Source: Saccharomyces mikatae IFO 1815
Lineage: Eukaryota > Ascomycota > Saccharomycetes > Saccharomycetales > Saccharomycetaceae
DNA: 64,000 nucleotides
NCBI RefSeq assembly: GCF_947241705.1
Contig: NC_079267.1
Location: 124,001 to 188,000, forward strand
Direction of reading: 5' to 3'
The notes beneath the pieces were generated by a model, which saw only the letters and a program-made list of their open reading frames with translations, searched no databases and had not been told where the DNA came from. Made by a program: the position numbers and the translations under genes. Position 1 is the stretch's first letter; each line of letters opens with the position of its first letter. Shown here piece by piece: positions 9,595 through 20,589 of the stretch.

Positions 9595-12500
9595 TCATTT
9601 CCAGAAGATGTCATTTATATGCTTGATCAATCTCCCACTGGCAAATGCAATGGTACCAAAAGTAACCACCAGTTGGGTGACTATTAAACTCAAAGCAGCA
9701 AAGATAAATCTTGGGCAAAAAATTTTCCAAACCATCAAATGCCTACGGAAATGGGTGACCCAAATAAAAGAACTTAGACATAAAATTGTATTGTAAGTGA
9801 GTAGTACACCACAGTTTGAAACGATTCTTCCCAAAAGTGTTTGTGGCTTCAAGACATCTGGAGGCTGTGACCATAGTGTCAGTAATGCTACGGATAAGGA
9901 GACTAGGATATGGGGCCCAAATGTGTTTAGGATGATGGCTATCTGAGTAAAAGGGAAGGTTATTTTTTCGGAAAGCATAAACCCAATATCCCATTGGACT
10001 GATGGAATTGTGGCCTGGTGACCGGTGGTGAAAAAATGCTGATAAGATAAGAGTCCCAGTGCAATTGGGCCTATTATATTCTCTTTTAACTTCAAAAGAT
10101 CAATGATTTCTAAAATCGATAAGAGTTGGTTGCACATGAGGAAATACGATAGTTGAGCCAGAGGTTTATTGAATAGCAGAATACTCATTAGAACATTTAT
10201 GACTAAAAGAAAAAACTCAGAACCATAAATATTAGTGTACCCCAAAATAGTCGCTTCATGGGACTTGACATCAGTATTGTGAACATTCAATTTGATACAA
10301 AGTGGCCCCATTAACCAGCCAACATTGGACGCAATCAGTGAGAATCCAGAAATGATTCGAGCTAAGGTAAATTTGAAAATAGTGACGTCTTTAAGAAAAG
10401 GAATTGCTATTACCGCACTATTATTCTCTAACGAAGTCAATGACCAATAAACAAAATTCAAACCAAGGATACCCTTTAAGAAAACGTTTATCCAAATTGG
10501 TGCTGCAGCTTGATATGAAGATGTTAAATTGTAATAACCGGTGATACATGCAGGTAATATGAAAATCATCAGGAAACAGAGACCCAAAACCCACCACGCA
10601 GAATTATTTTGATTGTTGAACGTTGGAACACAGTAGTCGCCCTGTTCCTCTCTACAAATGGTTATCATTGAAGCTAACCTGGTAAAAATGATCAAAACTG
10701 CAGAATGGTAACCACCCAATAATCTCGCAAATCTTGTTAATGGTAAGTAATTCGAATTCGCCGTTGAAGAATTCACACCTGAGGTGGTTCCTTCCTTTTC
10801 ACTAATTGTTGCAGTTAATAATGCGGTGGTGGATTGTCTTTTTGGTAAGAAGACAAATTCATATAATGTTAACATCCCGAAAGTAGATAAAAGGAAAGCA
10901 ACAATTCTATCTTCCCAAATAGTAAATGAATTAGATGTGAAAAGTAGAGCATGGATAATCATAAACATAACAGCAATCCTAGACCAATAATCAGCTAACG
11001 TCTCACCAAGTCTCATAGCAATCCAAATAAAGTTGTATCTATCAAATATTGTGATGTAGCAACCAATAATGATACCAATCGCAGTGGCTAACAGAGTGCC
11101 CCAGAATTGATCTACAAAACTTGGTTGCTGGTAAACGTAGAAAATTCCATGGAAACACAAATTTGTAACCAAGACCATAATGATTATTCCTGGGACAAAT
11201 TCTGGAACCATTTGGTTTACGACAATGGAAGGAATTAATTTTGTAATGGATATTAACAGGACTAGTGAGGCTGTCAGTAAGAATATACCGGTGACGATAG
11301 AATAATAATCGAATTTGGCCCATAGTTCCTCGCAGGTTTGTAAGAAGACCTCCTGGTACTTATGACCTAGTTCAACAAATTTTTCGGGATTACTTGTTGG
11401 AGGAGTGTCGGATATATTTTTTGCTAACGGGACCAATATTTCGTCATTACTGTGGTGAATCTGCATTGTAGCCTTATATAGTTGTAATTGGCTTACCACT
11501 AAATCAACGAATTGAGACAATTCTCTATCGTCTCTTGCTATTTCGTCAATGGGCCATCCAAGATTATTAAATGGGATAGGTTGATCAAGCAATAAAGACA
11601 AACTGGACACTAAATCAATTTGTCTTACTGAGCGGTAATTGTATCCCGAATCACTAGTATTATAATTGAAAGCATCTTTAAGCCTCCACATTTCTGGCTT
11701 CTTGGAATAAAGAAACAAAGTGCTTTCTAGCTCATCAATTGAGTCGCCGCCATGATTACCTGTATGATCCATCCCATGGTCACCTAAAATAACTAATAAA
11801 GTATCATCGTCGATCGAATTTAGTATCCAATCGATAAATCTATCTACTTGAATTTGTTTCTCTCTCATGGTGAAATGGTCTGGGCCATACTTGTGACCTA
11901 CATGGTCGATACCTAGCATATGCCCAATCATTACATCCCATTCTTTGTCCTGCTGTAAATGATCGTGAAAATAATCCATAACACCATTATCCACAGTGTC
12001 CAAATCCCAGACGTTGAGCGATTCCAGAGGGAAACTATCATTAGAAAGGAATGGGTAAAAGAGTGCCGTCCATGTATCATCTCCGGCAAACTTGACAGTT
12101 TTGTTGGCTAGGAAGAACTGTTTAAGCAAGTTATCTTCTTCAATAATTGTTCCATCAAAATTGGACCCGGCATCTATGAAAGTTGGTAAGGAGCCGGTTG
12201 TAAGACCCTTTAGTCTTTGCAAAGTTGTGGTCGGTGGGTCCGCAATAAACTTTAACAATAGGGAAGATGAGTTCTTATCGTTCGTAAATGAATCATACAA
12301 TGACAATATATTGTTGTGATAGTTCGGGTTATGATCTGGGTCCGATTCGTTAACAGGAATAGCAAAATCAAATCTCAAAGCGTCAATGACCAGGACTACC
12401 GCCTTGTTGAATCTCGGAGGCAGGTCACTCGTTTCATTTCGTGAGGATATGTTATCGAGAACATGCCTTGACAGCAAGAATCCGCGAGTGAAGAAAGCTA

Positions 12501-12648
12501 TTGAAATAAATTGTAAGATGGCAATGAAAACCAACAGAATAATATAAAATTTATGATTCTTCTGAAATTTCTTTATTCGCGATTTGTATATTATTTTTTC
12601 ATCATTAGAAGACGAAAGTATTGATCTTTTTATTGTCTTTTCATCCAT
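9595..12648 (-). CDS. GPI13: Gpi13, ethanolamine-phosphate transferase of GPI anchor synthesis
   Basis: A 1017-residue ER membrane protein with the same length as the S. cerevisiae enzyme. It adds phosphoethanolamine to the third mannose of the GPI precursor, the step that later attaches protein, and is the PIG-O counterpart. A basic cytosolic start is followed by one membrane segment (about residues 31-56). A luminal alkaline-phosphatase-like domain follows, with metal-site patterns VLVIDALRFDF and GDHGMDHTGNHGG. The C-terminal half has many hydrophobic membrane segments. It is divergent from FRA1 across a 1.25-kb spacer. Confidence 0.96.
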   Translation of the reverse strand: MDEKTIKRSILSSSNDEKIIYKSRIKKFQKNHKFYIILLVFIAILQFISIAFFTRGFLLSRHVLDNISSRNETSDLPPRFNKAVVLVIDALRFDFAIPVNESDPDHNPNYHNNILSLYDSFTNDKNSSSLLLKFIADPPTTTLQRLKGLTTGSLPTFIDAGSNFDGTIIEEDNLLKQFFLANKTVKFAGDDTWTALFYPFLSNDSFPLESLNVWDLDTVDNGVMDYFHDHLQQDKEWDVMIGHMLGIDHVGHKYGPDHFTMREKQIQVDRFIDWILNSIDDDTLLVILGDHGMDHTGNHGGDSIDELESTLFLYSKKPEMWRLKDAFNYNTSDSGYNYRSVRQIDLVSSLSLLLDQPIPFNNLGWPIDEIARDDRELSQFVDLVVSQLQLYKATMQIHHSNDEILVPLAKNISDTPPTSNPEKFVELGHKYQEVFLQTCEELWAKFDYYSIVTGIFLLTASLVLLISITKLIPSIVVNQMVPEFVPGIIIMVLVTNLCFHGIFYVYQQPSFVDQFWGTLLATAIGIIIGCYITIFDRYNFIWIAMRLGETLADYWSRIAVMFMIIHALLFTSNSFTIWEDRIVAFLLSTFGMLTLYEFVFLPKRQSTTALLTATISEKEGTTSGVNSSTANSNYLPLTRFARLLGGYHSAVLIIFTRLASMITICREEQGDYCVPTFNNQNNSAWWVLGLCFLMIFILPACITGYYNLTSSYQAAAPIWINVFLKGILGLNFVYWSLTSLENNSAVIAIPFLKDVTIFKFTLARIISGFSLIASNVGWLMGPLCIKLNVHNTDVKSHEATILGYTNIYGSEFFLLVINVLMSILLFNKPLAQLSYFLMCNQLLSILEIIDLLKLKENIIGPIALGLLSYQHFFTTGHQATIPSVQWDIGFMLSEKITFPFTQIAIILNTFGPHILVSLSVALLTLWSQPPDVLKPQTLLGRIVSNCGVLLTYNTILCLSSFIWVTHFRRHLMVWKIFCPRFIFAALSLIVTQLVVTFGTIAFASGRLIKHINDIFWK

Positions 12649-13201
12649 GTTACGGGATCTTTCTTCTCTTCCTCTTTTAATATTTGAGTTTCCCCTCCGT
12701 TCTTTGATAATTTGCCGTTGCCCTTAAAATATCTGTTCTGATTCCTATTTTTGACCTTTAGCATTATCTTTGTTTTTTCTTTCTCGGTGGGCAACCAAAT
12801 ACTTCAGAGGAGAAAAGAAAGTACTTAGTTCGTCATCGCGTTAAAATAGTGTGTACTATTACCCTGCGTGAGAAACAAACCTTTCGGCATTACGCAGTAA
12901 CCTCATTTAAAGTAGAAGAAGGGTAGTTAACAGCATAACTTATAACGTGGGCATACTTCCTCTTACCTATGACACCGCTGAGTATAAAGTACTATGGAAA
13001 TGAGAATTATATTTGAGCTCGAATTATGACACGTTGATATGAGGATCTACCCATGATAGAGGAAAAGGAGTGATGAACCAGTATTTTTCTTCTTTCCAAT
13101 TCCATTCAAATAACTAAGGAGCGTTATGTGACAGGGCTTTTTGGTGGTTTAAGGTGCAGAAATAGTCTGAGTAATAAATTCCCCAAACCTATCTTGAGGC
13201 T

Positions 13202-13211
13202 TCGGCGGCTA
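13202..13211. promoter_or_regulatory. URS1 (Ume6 site)
   Basis: TCGGCGGCTA is the exact reverse complement of the URS1 consensus TAGCCGCCGA. It lies 554 bp from GPI13 and 687 bp from FRA1. An imperfect second copy (TAGCCGCTAA) starts near 13566. Confidence 0.6.
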
Positions 13212-13613
13212 AAAAATGATTCTGCATGTTAAAAAAAATGAACCACAGTCTCGCGAGAGTAGTACCACCTAAGAAACTACTCACCAATACATCAAAAGTC
13301 TTAGTTGTATTCAAAACTGCTTCTGTAAAACCTCTTTCAAAAAATGCTAATAAAATGATCGAAGGTTATCTGCAGCGAACGACTACCTGTGCGCCGCCTG
13401 TGCCGCTTACGTGTAAGCCTTCGTGCCGAATGGTGAGCCAGCTGGTTATATTGCTAACCCACATGAGTGTAAACATTCGCTTTGTTTCTTTCCAAAAATA
13501 ACACTATGGTTATATACTTTAATTATGATATAAGATCTTTCTTGATGCGTATTATGGTCGTCTTTTAGCCGCTAAAGTATTTCTTGATTTGTTTTGACCG
13601 GTAAATTTATATG

Positions 13614-13620
13614 TTACCCG
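13614..13620. promoter_or_regulatory. Reb1 site
   Basis: TTACCCG is the core Reb1 site, about 280 bp upstream of FRA1. A similar cGGGTTACCC lies 12 bp to the right. Reb1 commonly sets nucleosome-free regions in such divergent promoters. Confidence 0.55.
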
Positions 13621-13897
13621 TATCTGTGTGCGGGTTACCCATGAAAATCGCACCCCATTTTCCCGAATTTTCTTCTACGTTTTCTTTTTTCAGAATTCTT
13701 CGATTGAGGGATGGAACAAGAAGAAAGCGACATACAAAAACTGAGTCAATTAAGTCTTAATAGGTGCAATATTTACAAAACACACATAAGGCAAGAAACA
13801 TTGGCGAAAAGACTGCATAGCTAAAAATATAACAGTAATAAAAAAAAACGGAGACTTCAGCGAAGTGAAATCCAATAAGAACAAATAACTTTTTCAT

Positions 13898-16144
13898 ATG
13901 ACTTCGAAACCATCCACTAGTGACGGTAGGGCTCACTCGATTTCTCATGTATCCGGCATGGGCATGAAAGGAACGTCGACATCGCACAGCCCCAGACCTT
14001 TTAGACCTTGCGCAGACTGCACATGTTCTCCAGGTTTACTATCGAGGCAAGGTCGTAGGGCCTCTTTATTTCTAAGGCAACTGGAAAATTCAAGGAGGTC
14101 GTCCAGTATGCTATTTAACGAATTGAAAGGTGCTGGCGCGGGCAGTAGTGCTGGAAATGGGTCTGTTTACTCATGTGACTCATTATGTGCCGTTAACAGA
14201 GAAGTTAACACTACTGATAGACTGTTGAAATTGCGTCAAGAGATGAAGAAACATGATTTGTGTTGTTACATAGTACCCAGTTGTGATGAACATCAGTCCG
14301 AATATGTATCTTTGCGAGATCAAAGGCGCGCTTTCATTTCAGGGTTTTCTGGATCAGCAGGCGTGGCTTGCATAACTAGAGATTTGTTAAATTTCAATGA
14401 CGACCACCCAGATGGAAAATCCATTATGAGCACAGATGGCAGATATTTCAACCAAGCCAGGCAAGAACTGGATTATAACTGGACGCTTTTGAGACAGAAT
14501 GAAGACCCAATCACCTGGCAAGAATGGTGCGTTAGAGAAGCATTGGAAATGGCTAAGGGACTCGGCAATAAAGAAGGACTGGTGTTAAAGATAGGTATTG
14601 ACCCCAAACTTATCACTTTCAACGATTACGTTTCGTTCAATAAAATGATTGACACTAAATATAACGCGAAGGGCAAAGTGGAGCTTGTGCCCGTGGAGGA
14701 AAATTTGATTGATAGTATTTGGTCTGATTTCGAAACTTTGCCCGAAAGGCCTTGTAATGATTTACTGTTGTTGAAGTACGAGTTCCATGGTGAAGATTTC
14801 AAGGACAAGAAGAAAAAGTTACTGTCAAAGCTAAATAACAAATCTTCGTCTACAGCAACCCCTACAAAGACTTTTATAGTCGTTGCATTGGATGAAATAT
14901 GTTGGTTGCTGAACTTGCGTGGATCTGATATCGATTATAATCCTGTGTTTTTCTCCTACATTGCCATTAACGAAGACAAGACCATTCTGTTCACGAATAA
15001 CCCATTTGGCGATGAAATATCGGAATATTTTAAAATAAATGGTATTGAAGTCAGGCCTTATGAACAAATATGGCAGCATTTGACGAAAGTCACTGTCCAG
15101 GCCACCCCAGAGCACAAATTTTTGGTTCCTGATGGTGCATCCTGGCAGATGGTTCGCTGTTTGAACATCCCAAACGATACTGATCACGAGGGAACTAGTA
15201 AGATGGCTTCACTAAACTATTTAATGATTCATTCACCCATTGATGTTTTGAAATCTATCAAGAATGATATCGAAATAAAAAATGCTCGCAAAGCGCAGGT
15301 CAAAGACGCAGTATGTCTAGTTCAGTATTTTGCATGGTTAGAGCAGCAACTAGTTGGGCGGGAAGCGTTGATAGATGAATATCGCGCCGCAGAAAAACTG
15401 ACAGAGATCAGGAAAACTCAAAGGAACTTTATGGGGAATTCTTTTGAAACAATATCGTCTACCGGTAGTAATGCTGCTATCATACATTATTCACCACCCG
15501 TGGAGAACTCATCGATGATTGACCCTACAAAGATATATCTTTGTGATTCCGGCTCGCAATTCTTGGAAGGTACCACGGATATAACGAGAACCATCCACTT
15601 AACAAAACCAACAAAGGAGGAGATGGATAATTACACACTGGTGCTTAAAGGTGGGCTAGCTTTGGAAAGATTGATTTTCCCTGAAAACACTCCCGGATTC
15701 AACATCGACGCCATCGCTAGGCAGTTTTTATGGTCCCGTGGGTTGGATTACAAACACGGTACAGGCCACGGTATCGGATCGTTCTTAAACGTTCACGAGG
15801 GTCCGATGGGTGTCGGGTTTAGACCACATCTGATGAATTTCCCCCTAAGAGCGGGCAACATCATAAGCAATGAGCCCGGATACTACAAGGATGGTGAGTA
15901 CGGTATCCGAATCGAAAGCGACATGTTGATTAAGAAATCTGCCACGAAGAGTAACTTCTTGAAATTTGAGAACATAACAGTAGTGCCATATTGTAGAAAA
16001 CTGATCAACACCAAGTTGCTAAACGAAGAGGAAAAAACTCAGATCAATCAGTACCACGCAAGGGTATGGAGAACGGTGGTGCACTTCCTGCAGCCTCAGA
16101 GTATTTCTTACAAGTGGCTGAAAAGAGAAACAAGTCCATTATAA
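13898..16144 (+). CDS. FRA1: Fra1, aminopeptidase P-like iron-response repressor
   Basis: A 748-residue M24 metallopeptidase-fold protein, one shorter than S. cerevisiae Fra1. About 100 residues of basic, Ser-rich extension precede two N-terminal creatinase-like domains and the catalytic pita-bread domain. The metal ligands of aminopeptidase P are all present: D550, D561, H624, E659 and E673. In S. cerevisiae, Fra1 acts with Fra2 and Grx3/4 to signal mitochondrial Fe-S status and restrain the Aft1 activator. The intact metal site suggests real peptidase potential. It is divergent from GPI13 and 1.05 kb upstream of TPO1. Confidence 0.95.
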   Translation: MTSKPSTSDGRAHSISHVSGMGMKGTSTSHSPRPFRPCADCTCSPGLLSRQGRRASLFLRQLENSRRSSSMLFNELKGAGAGSSAGNGSVYSCDSLCAVNREVNTTDRLLKLRQEMKKHDLCCYIVPSCDEHQSEYVSLRDQRRAFISGFSGSAGVACITRDLLNFNDDHPDGKSIMSTDGRYFNQARQELDYNWTLLRQNEDPITWQEWCVREALEMAKGLGNKEGLVLKIGIDPKLITFNDYVSFNKMIDTKYNAKGKVELVPVEENLIDSIWSDFETLPERPCNDLLLLKYEFHGEDFKDKKKKLLSKLNNKSSSTATPTKTFIVVALDEICWLLNLRGSDIDYNPVFFSYIAINEDKTILFTNNPFGDEISEYFKINGIEVRPYEQIWQHLTKVTVQATPEHKFLVPDGASWQMVRCLNIPNDTDHEGTSKMASLNYLMIHSPIDVLKSIKNDIEIKNARKAQVKDAVCLVQYFAWLEQQLVGREALIDEYRAAEKLTEIRKTQRNFMGNSFETISSTGSNAAIIHYSPPVENSSMIDPTKIYLCDSGSQFLEGTTDITRTIHLTKPTKEEMDNYTLVLKGGLALERLIFPENTPGFNIDAIARQFLWSRGLDYKHGTGHGIGSFLNVHEGPMGVGFRPHLMNFPLRAGNIISNEPGYYKDGEYGIRIESDMLIKKSATKSNFLKFENITVVPYCRKLINTKLLNEEEKTQINQYHARVWRTVVHFLQPQSISYKWLKRETSPL

Positions 16145-16650
16145 ATTCGAGGCGCAATACGCTGAACGTTTGTAATTATTCTAAATAGTTTTTCCTTTAT
16201 TTAATTCTAGTAATAACAATAACAGTAGTAATGACTAAAGGGTGAAAAAAGAAAGCATCGCCTTCGTTTCTTATACGACCGGAGTGGGACGCACTTAACC
16301 CCGAGCGGTTTTGGGGCTAAAAAAGCTAATCTGCGTAGAGAAAGGTAAACGACCATATACGTACGGCCCCCCTTGTGATTTGTGTTGATGCCTTCATCAA
16401 GAAATTTTATTCAGGGTCCTGTCCGGTGAACCTCCTGGTAGCGGGTTCCAAAATCAACCATATAACCAGGCACCATGATGCTGCCAAGCCTAGACTATTT
16501 AGCCAGTATACAAGTATGGAGCCTTATTTAATTTTTATCCCTAGTTAGTATACTTTCTGCGCAGGATGAGCTTGTCGTAGGGCCGAGAATTCCCTATTAG
16601 GGCTCGGTCACAACGGATTAAGCTTCCGCCGAGTCCTCGAGCAGTCTGCT

Positions 16651-16658
16651 TCCGCGGA
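16651..16658. promoter_or_regulatory. PDRE (Pdr1/Pdr3 site)
   Basis: TCCGCGGA is the perfect palindromic pleiotropic drug response element, about 530 bp upstream of TPO1. TPO1 is an established Pdr1/Pdr3 target in S. cerevisiae, which supports function. Confidence 0.8.
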
Positions 16659-16673
16659 CCGGAAGATGAAGTA

Positions 16674-16681
16674 TCCGTGGA
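16674..16681 (+). promoter_or_regulatory. PDRE variant
   Basis: TCCGTGGA is a known working variant of the PDRE. It lies 15 bp after the perfect site, making a close pair in the TPO1 promoter. Confidence 0.7.
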
Positions 16682-17191
16682 ACTAAACCATTCTAGGTAG
16701 CGGATGCGGATGCGGATGCGGAAGGAAGAAACCCTTTAGAGTTTCCGTCTCCGTCGCTCTGAAACCGCCTTACAGTAGAGCCATTCAAGATTTTCCGTCC
16801 GTCGGTCCACAGAAATCTTCGTATCAAGAGTCTTACTTTAAGAGGAAACGCTCGTAGGAATTTCCTAAAGAAAAAGGAAGAAAAATTTAACGTTAAGCAT
16901 GATTATTTTCTTTTTTTCCTCTTATGTGTACAGAGTATGTCAGTAATGCGATCCATATATAAAGGATACCTGATTCGAGATTAATATTTACTTCTGCTTA
17001 TGTACCTTGAGCCACTTGTTTTCAAAAAGTTTGCTTGGTCAGTAGAAAAGAGAAATCCAATAATCCGAAAATTGGTTCTTAGCACCCTTAGAAACGAGAT
17101 CGTGTAATAAGTATCGGTAACTTTATATTTTCGGATCTTTTATCAGTCACGTGATTTCTAATAGAAGAAAGAGAAAAGGTAAACAGAGATC

Positions 17192-18955
17192 ATGTCAGAT
17201 CATTCTCCAATTTCCAACAAGGAAAACCATCTGCTGCCATCAGACTCATCAAGCAGCTCATCCAGCGATACACATTCGACGGGCACAACTGGGACTACGG
17301 GTGTTGAACCCGTAGATTTCACCGGTGAAGGTGCCAAATACACTACGGCAACGGAGGGCAATGCTGGTGGGGCAGACTTGGCGATCCAAAGAACTACAAC
17401 TATGAATTCAGCGGCAGAATCGGAGGTGAATATCACGAGGAGACTAACCAAAATTCTCACGGGGTCTGTTGACGAACCCGATCGTATAGAGGTTGATTAT
17501 AGCAACTGTGCGCCCATGGGTGGTGAAAGGCCTTACCCCCCCGCATTGCCAAGCAGAGACATGTTTGAAGTCACTTTTGATGGTCCCAACGACCCGCTGC
17601 ACCCATTCAATTGGCCCATGAAGAAAAAAGTGCTAATTTGTCTTGTTTTATGTTTGGATTGTATTGCCATTGCCATGTGTTCTTCTATTTTTGCCTCTGC
17701 AGTGCCACAAATCTGCGAAATATATCATGTCATCGAAGTTGTAGCGATTCTGGGTATCACCCTTTTCGTTCTTGGGTTTGCTGCCTCGCCCGTTGTTTAT
17801 GCTCCTCTTTCAGAGTTGTATGGTAGAAAGGGTGTTTTGGTTTTATCTGCGTTTGGATTTGCCATATTTCAATTTGCCGTTGCCACTGCTGAGAACCTGC
17901 AAACTATTTTCATATGTAGATTCTTCGGTGGTTTTATCGGTGCAGCGCCCATGGCTGTTGTGCCTGCCGCGTTTGCCGACATGTTTGATACCAATATCAG
18001 AGGTAAGGCAATTGCTCTGTTTGCTCTAGGTGTTTTTGTGGGGCCCATTTTATCGCCGGTTATGGGTTCCTACATCGCTCAAAGAACAACATGGAGATGG
18101 TTAGAATATGTTGTCGGTTGCTTCGCTTCTGCCGTTTTCGTTGCAATCGTATTATTTTTTGAGGAAACTCATCACCCTACCATTTTGGTCAATAAGGCCA
18201 AGCAGATGAGAAAGCAAAGTAATAACTGGGGTATTCACGCTGCTCACGAGGACGTGGAGTTGTCTATCAAGGACATTGTCCAAAAAACCGTGACAAGACC
18301 CATTATTATGCTTTTCGTAGAACCATTGTTATTATTCGTTACTATTTATAACTCATTTGTCTATGGTATCTTGTACCTTTTGCTGGAAGCCTACCCACTG
18401 GTGTTTGTAGAGGGTTACGGCTTTGTCGAAAACGGTGAGCTGCCATACATTGCCTTGATTATTGGTATGATTGTGTGCGCTGCTTTCATTTGGTACATGG
18501 ACAATGATTATTTAAGGAGGTGCAAAGCTAAGGGTAAATTAGTTCCCGAGGCTAGACTGTATGCAATGGTCGTTGCTGGTACAATTTTCCCTATTGGTAT
18601 TCTATGGTTCTGTTGGACAGGCTACTATCCTCATAAGATTCATTGGATGGTCCCCACAGTGGGTGGTGCCTTCATCGGGTTTGGTTTAATGGGAATTTTC
18701 TTGCCATGCTTAAATTACATTATCGAATCATATTTACTGTTGGCAGCTTCTGCCGTCGCCGCAAACACATTCATGAGGTCTGCGTTTGGTGCGTGCTTCC
18801 CGTTGTTTGCAGGTTATATGTTCCGTGGTATGGGTATCGGTTGGGCCGGTTTGTTACTGGGTCTATTTGCCGCCGCGATGATTCCTGTACCTTTACTGTT
18901 CCTAAAGTATGGTGAATCCATCAGAAAGAAGTCCAAGTACGCTTACGCCGCCTAA
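17192..18955 (+). CDS. TPO1: Tpo1, polyamine/multidrug proton antiporter
   Basis: A 587-residue major facilitator of the DHA1 group (586 in S. cerevisiae). A long cytosolic N-terminus rich in Ser and Thr (about residues 1-145) includes runs of Ser, likely phosphorylation sites. It is followed by twelve predicted membrane segments. The MFS loop signature appears as [12 protein letters not shown], and a DHA1-type antiporter motif lies in [17 protein letters not shown]. It exports spermine, spermidine and some drugs at the plasma membrane. Its promoter carries a PDRE pair. ISA1 follows on the same strand 822 bp away. Confidence 0.96.
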   Translation: MSDHSPISNKENHLLPSDSSSSSSSDTHSTGTTGTTGVEPVDFTGEGAKYTTATEGNAGGADLAIQRTTTMNSAAESEVNITRRLTKILTGSVDEPDRIEVDYSNCAPMGGERPYPPALPSRDMFEVTFDGPNDPLHPFNWPMKKKVLICLVLCLDCIAIAMCSSIFASAVPQICEIYHVIEVVAILGITLFVLGFAASPVVYAPLSELYGRKGVLVLSAFGFAIFQFAVATAENLQTIFICRFFGGFIGAAPMAVVPAAFADMFDTNIRGKAIALFALGVFVGPILSPVMGSYIAQRTTWRWLEYVVGCFASAVFVAIVLFFEETHHPTILVNKAKQMRKQSNNWGIHAAHEDVELSIKDIVQKTVTRPIIMLFVEPLLLFVTIYNSFVYGILYLLLEAYPLVFVEGYGFVENGELPYIALIIGMIVCAAFIWYMDNDYLRRCKAKGKLVPEARLYAMVVAGTIFPIGILWFCWTGYYPHKIHWMVPTVGGAFIGFGLMGIFLPCLNYIIESYLLLAASAVAANTFMRSAFGACFPLFAGYMFRGMGIGWAGLLLGLFAAAMIPVPLLFLKYGESIRKKSKYAYAA

Positions 18956-19777
18956 GAATAAGAAACTTAGAAAATCATGTTTTTTCTACATTTGCATTTT
19001 TTTTTATTATCATTACTTCGCTTACCCCCTTACTCAAGGACTCGATAATCACATAGCATTTTAGGCACTATGCGACACAAGCCTGACATGGCATATAAAG
19101 AAACTTGAAGAAAGTAAAAAAAAAAATAAACAGAGAAGAATAAAGAAGAGACCTTTTTATGCTCCGACGCAAGATTACTCCGAGCAGCGATACCCTTTTT
19201 TCTGTCATATTTTTTAAACCTCTTCTTCTCCTACGCTCTTCTTTTCTCATGTGGTTATTATCTGCAGCATAGTCACTAAATAAAACACTAATATTAATAA
19301 TTAATAATTCTCCTCTAACAAGAAATAGACACAATCTATTGTTTTCTGTGAACGCCGGATCTCGGCATTGCCCGTGCCCTTTGCCGAAACTCGGACGCGA
19401 GGCCATTAGTCACATCCTCAGCTTTTATTGGTCAGAAAATGGTGACCCGACAAAAGGTCGTTAATGACTTCTTTATCTCTGATTAAAATTGACATGGAAT
19501 TTCAACGGAATAAAGGAAGAAGGTTAAGATGTTCTTGGTTAATAAAGGAAAGAGAAAAGGAGAATAGGAAAGCAAAGTAAAGTAAAGTAATGGAATTTTA
19601 CAAGGTTTGCTAATCATTTTGAAATAGTTTGAGACTGTTATTTATTCACCAGATTTTTTCGTCATATTTATTTATTTATTTATTCCTCTGAAAGCCATTC
19701 TACACTCGTACAAAGAAGTAGTTTAGATTATTTTTAGTTTGATAAGCTAGCAACGATCGAAATAATAATATAACACA
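18956..19777. other. TPO1-ISA1 spacer
   Basis: An 822-bp spacer holding the TPO1 3' end and the ISA1 promoter. A short TTTA run (about 19668-19684) is present. I see no gene and no clear factor site. Confidence 0.45.
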
Positions 19778-20530
19778 ATGATAAATGCAGGAAGAAGCAG
19801 GAATTCAGTACTGCTGGCACGTAGGTTCCTTTCAACGGGAGGATTTTGGCAAGGCAGTACGAATGGTACAATGTCTCGCACAATTAACAACGTGAATCCT
19901 TTTAAATTAAGATTCATACCGAAAACAGCGCCTACAGCAACCGAGGTTGCCTCTACAGATGGACAGCTTTCGGGCAAGAAGCCCTTCAAGTTCATAGTTT
20001 CCAATCAGAGCGCGGCCAAGAAGGCTGGTAAGAGCCCGAAGTGGTCAAGCTACGCCTTTCCCTCACCTGAGACCATCAAATCTCATGAGGAGGCCGTTAA
20101 GAGACAGAATCAAGCCATAGATGAACAAAAGATCGCTGCAGAGGCCAAGAGTGACTGCTCTTGCACGGAGCCTCCCAAGAAAAGAAAGAGAAAACTGAGG
20201 CCAAGAAAGGCGCTTATCACCCTCAGTCCGAAGGCGGTTAAGCATTTGAGGGGGCTTCTGGCTCAGCCGGAACCTAAATTGATTAGAGTTAGCGCTAGGA
20301 ACCGTGGATGTTCCGGACTAACTTACGATTTGCAATACATAAGCGAGCCGGGGAAATTTGATGAGGTTGTAGAACAAGATGGTGTCAAGATCGTTATTGA
20401 CTCGAAGGCCTTATTCAGCATAATTGGAAGTGAAATGGACTGGGTTGACGATAAGTTGGCCTCTAAGTTTGTGTTCAAGAATCCGAACTCCAAAGGCACT
20501 TGCGGTTGTGGCGAGAGTTTTATGGTTTAA
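19778..20530 (+). CDS. ISA1: Isa1, mitochondrial A-type Fe-S assembly protein
   Basis: A 250-residue protein, the same length as in S. cerevisiae. The N-terminus (MINAGRSRNSVLLARRFLS) is basic, without acidic residues, and reads as a matrix targeting sequence. A basic linker (KKRKRKLRPRK near residues 134-146) precedes the HesB/IscA domain. The three conserved cysteines are visible in NRGCSGLTYDLQ and in the C-terminal GTCGCGESF. Isa1, with Isa2 and Iba57, builds [4Fe-4S] clusters for aconitase and radical-SAM enzymes. In-frame ATGs exist downstream, but only the first keeps the targeting peptide. Confidence 0.95.
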   Translation: MINAGRSRNSVLLARRFLSTGGFWQGSTNGTMSRTINNVNPFKLRFIPKTAPTATEVASTDGQLSGKKPFKFIVSNQSAAKKAGKSPKWSSYAFPSPETIKSHEEAVKRQNQAIDEQKIAAEAKSDCSCTEPPKKRKRKLRPRKALITLSPKAVKHLRGLLAQPEPKLIRVSARNRGCSGLTYDLQYISEPGKFDEVVEQDGVKIVIDSKALFSIIGSEMDWVDDKLASKFVFKNPNSKGTCGCGESFMV

Positions 20531-20589
20531 AAATCACCTGCACCGTTTCTAGAGAAAAGCATTCACCGATTGACTTATTTATTCTTTCA

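Larger units (their letters stand above)
12649..13897. promoter_or_regulatory. GPI13/FRA1 divergent intergenic region
   Basis: This 1249-bp spacer contains a perfect URS1, a Reb1 site and an Aft1-type core, listed separately. S. cerevisiae has a small dubious-to-uncharacterised reading frame (RRT7, YLL030C) in this gap. I see no convincing counterpart here: short open frames exist on both strands, but without recognisable protein features. Confidence 0.5.
16145..17191. promoter_or_regulatory. TPO1 promoter region
   Basis: This 1047-bp spacer is unusually GC-rich and full of TCCG motifs around 16570-16810. It contains two PDRE sites, a four-copy GCGGAT run (16698-16721) and a TATA box at 16956-16963 (TATATAAA), 229 bp before the TPO1 ATG. 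Confidence 0.65.

Noticed and set aside
13226-13987. Small frames in the GPI13/FRA1 gap as an RRT7 gene
   Set aside because: Short, no recognisable domain, and the position in S. cerevisiae is itself poorly supported.
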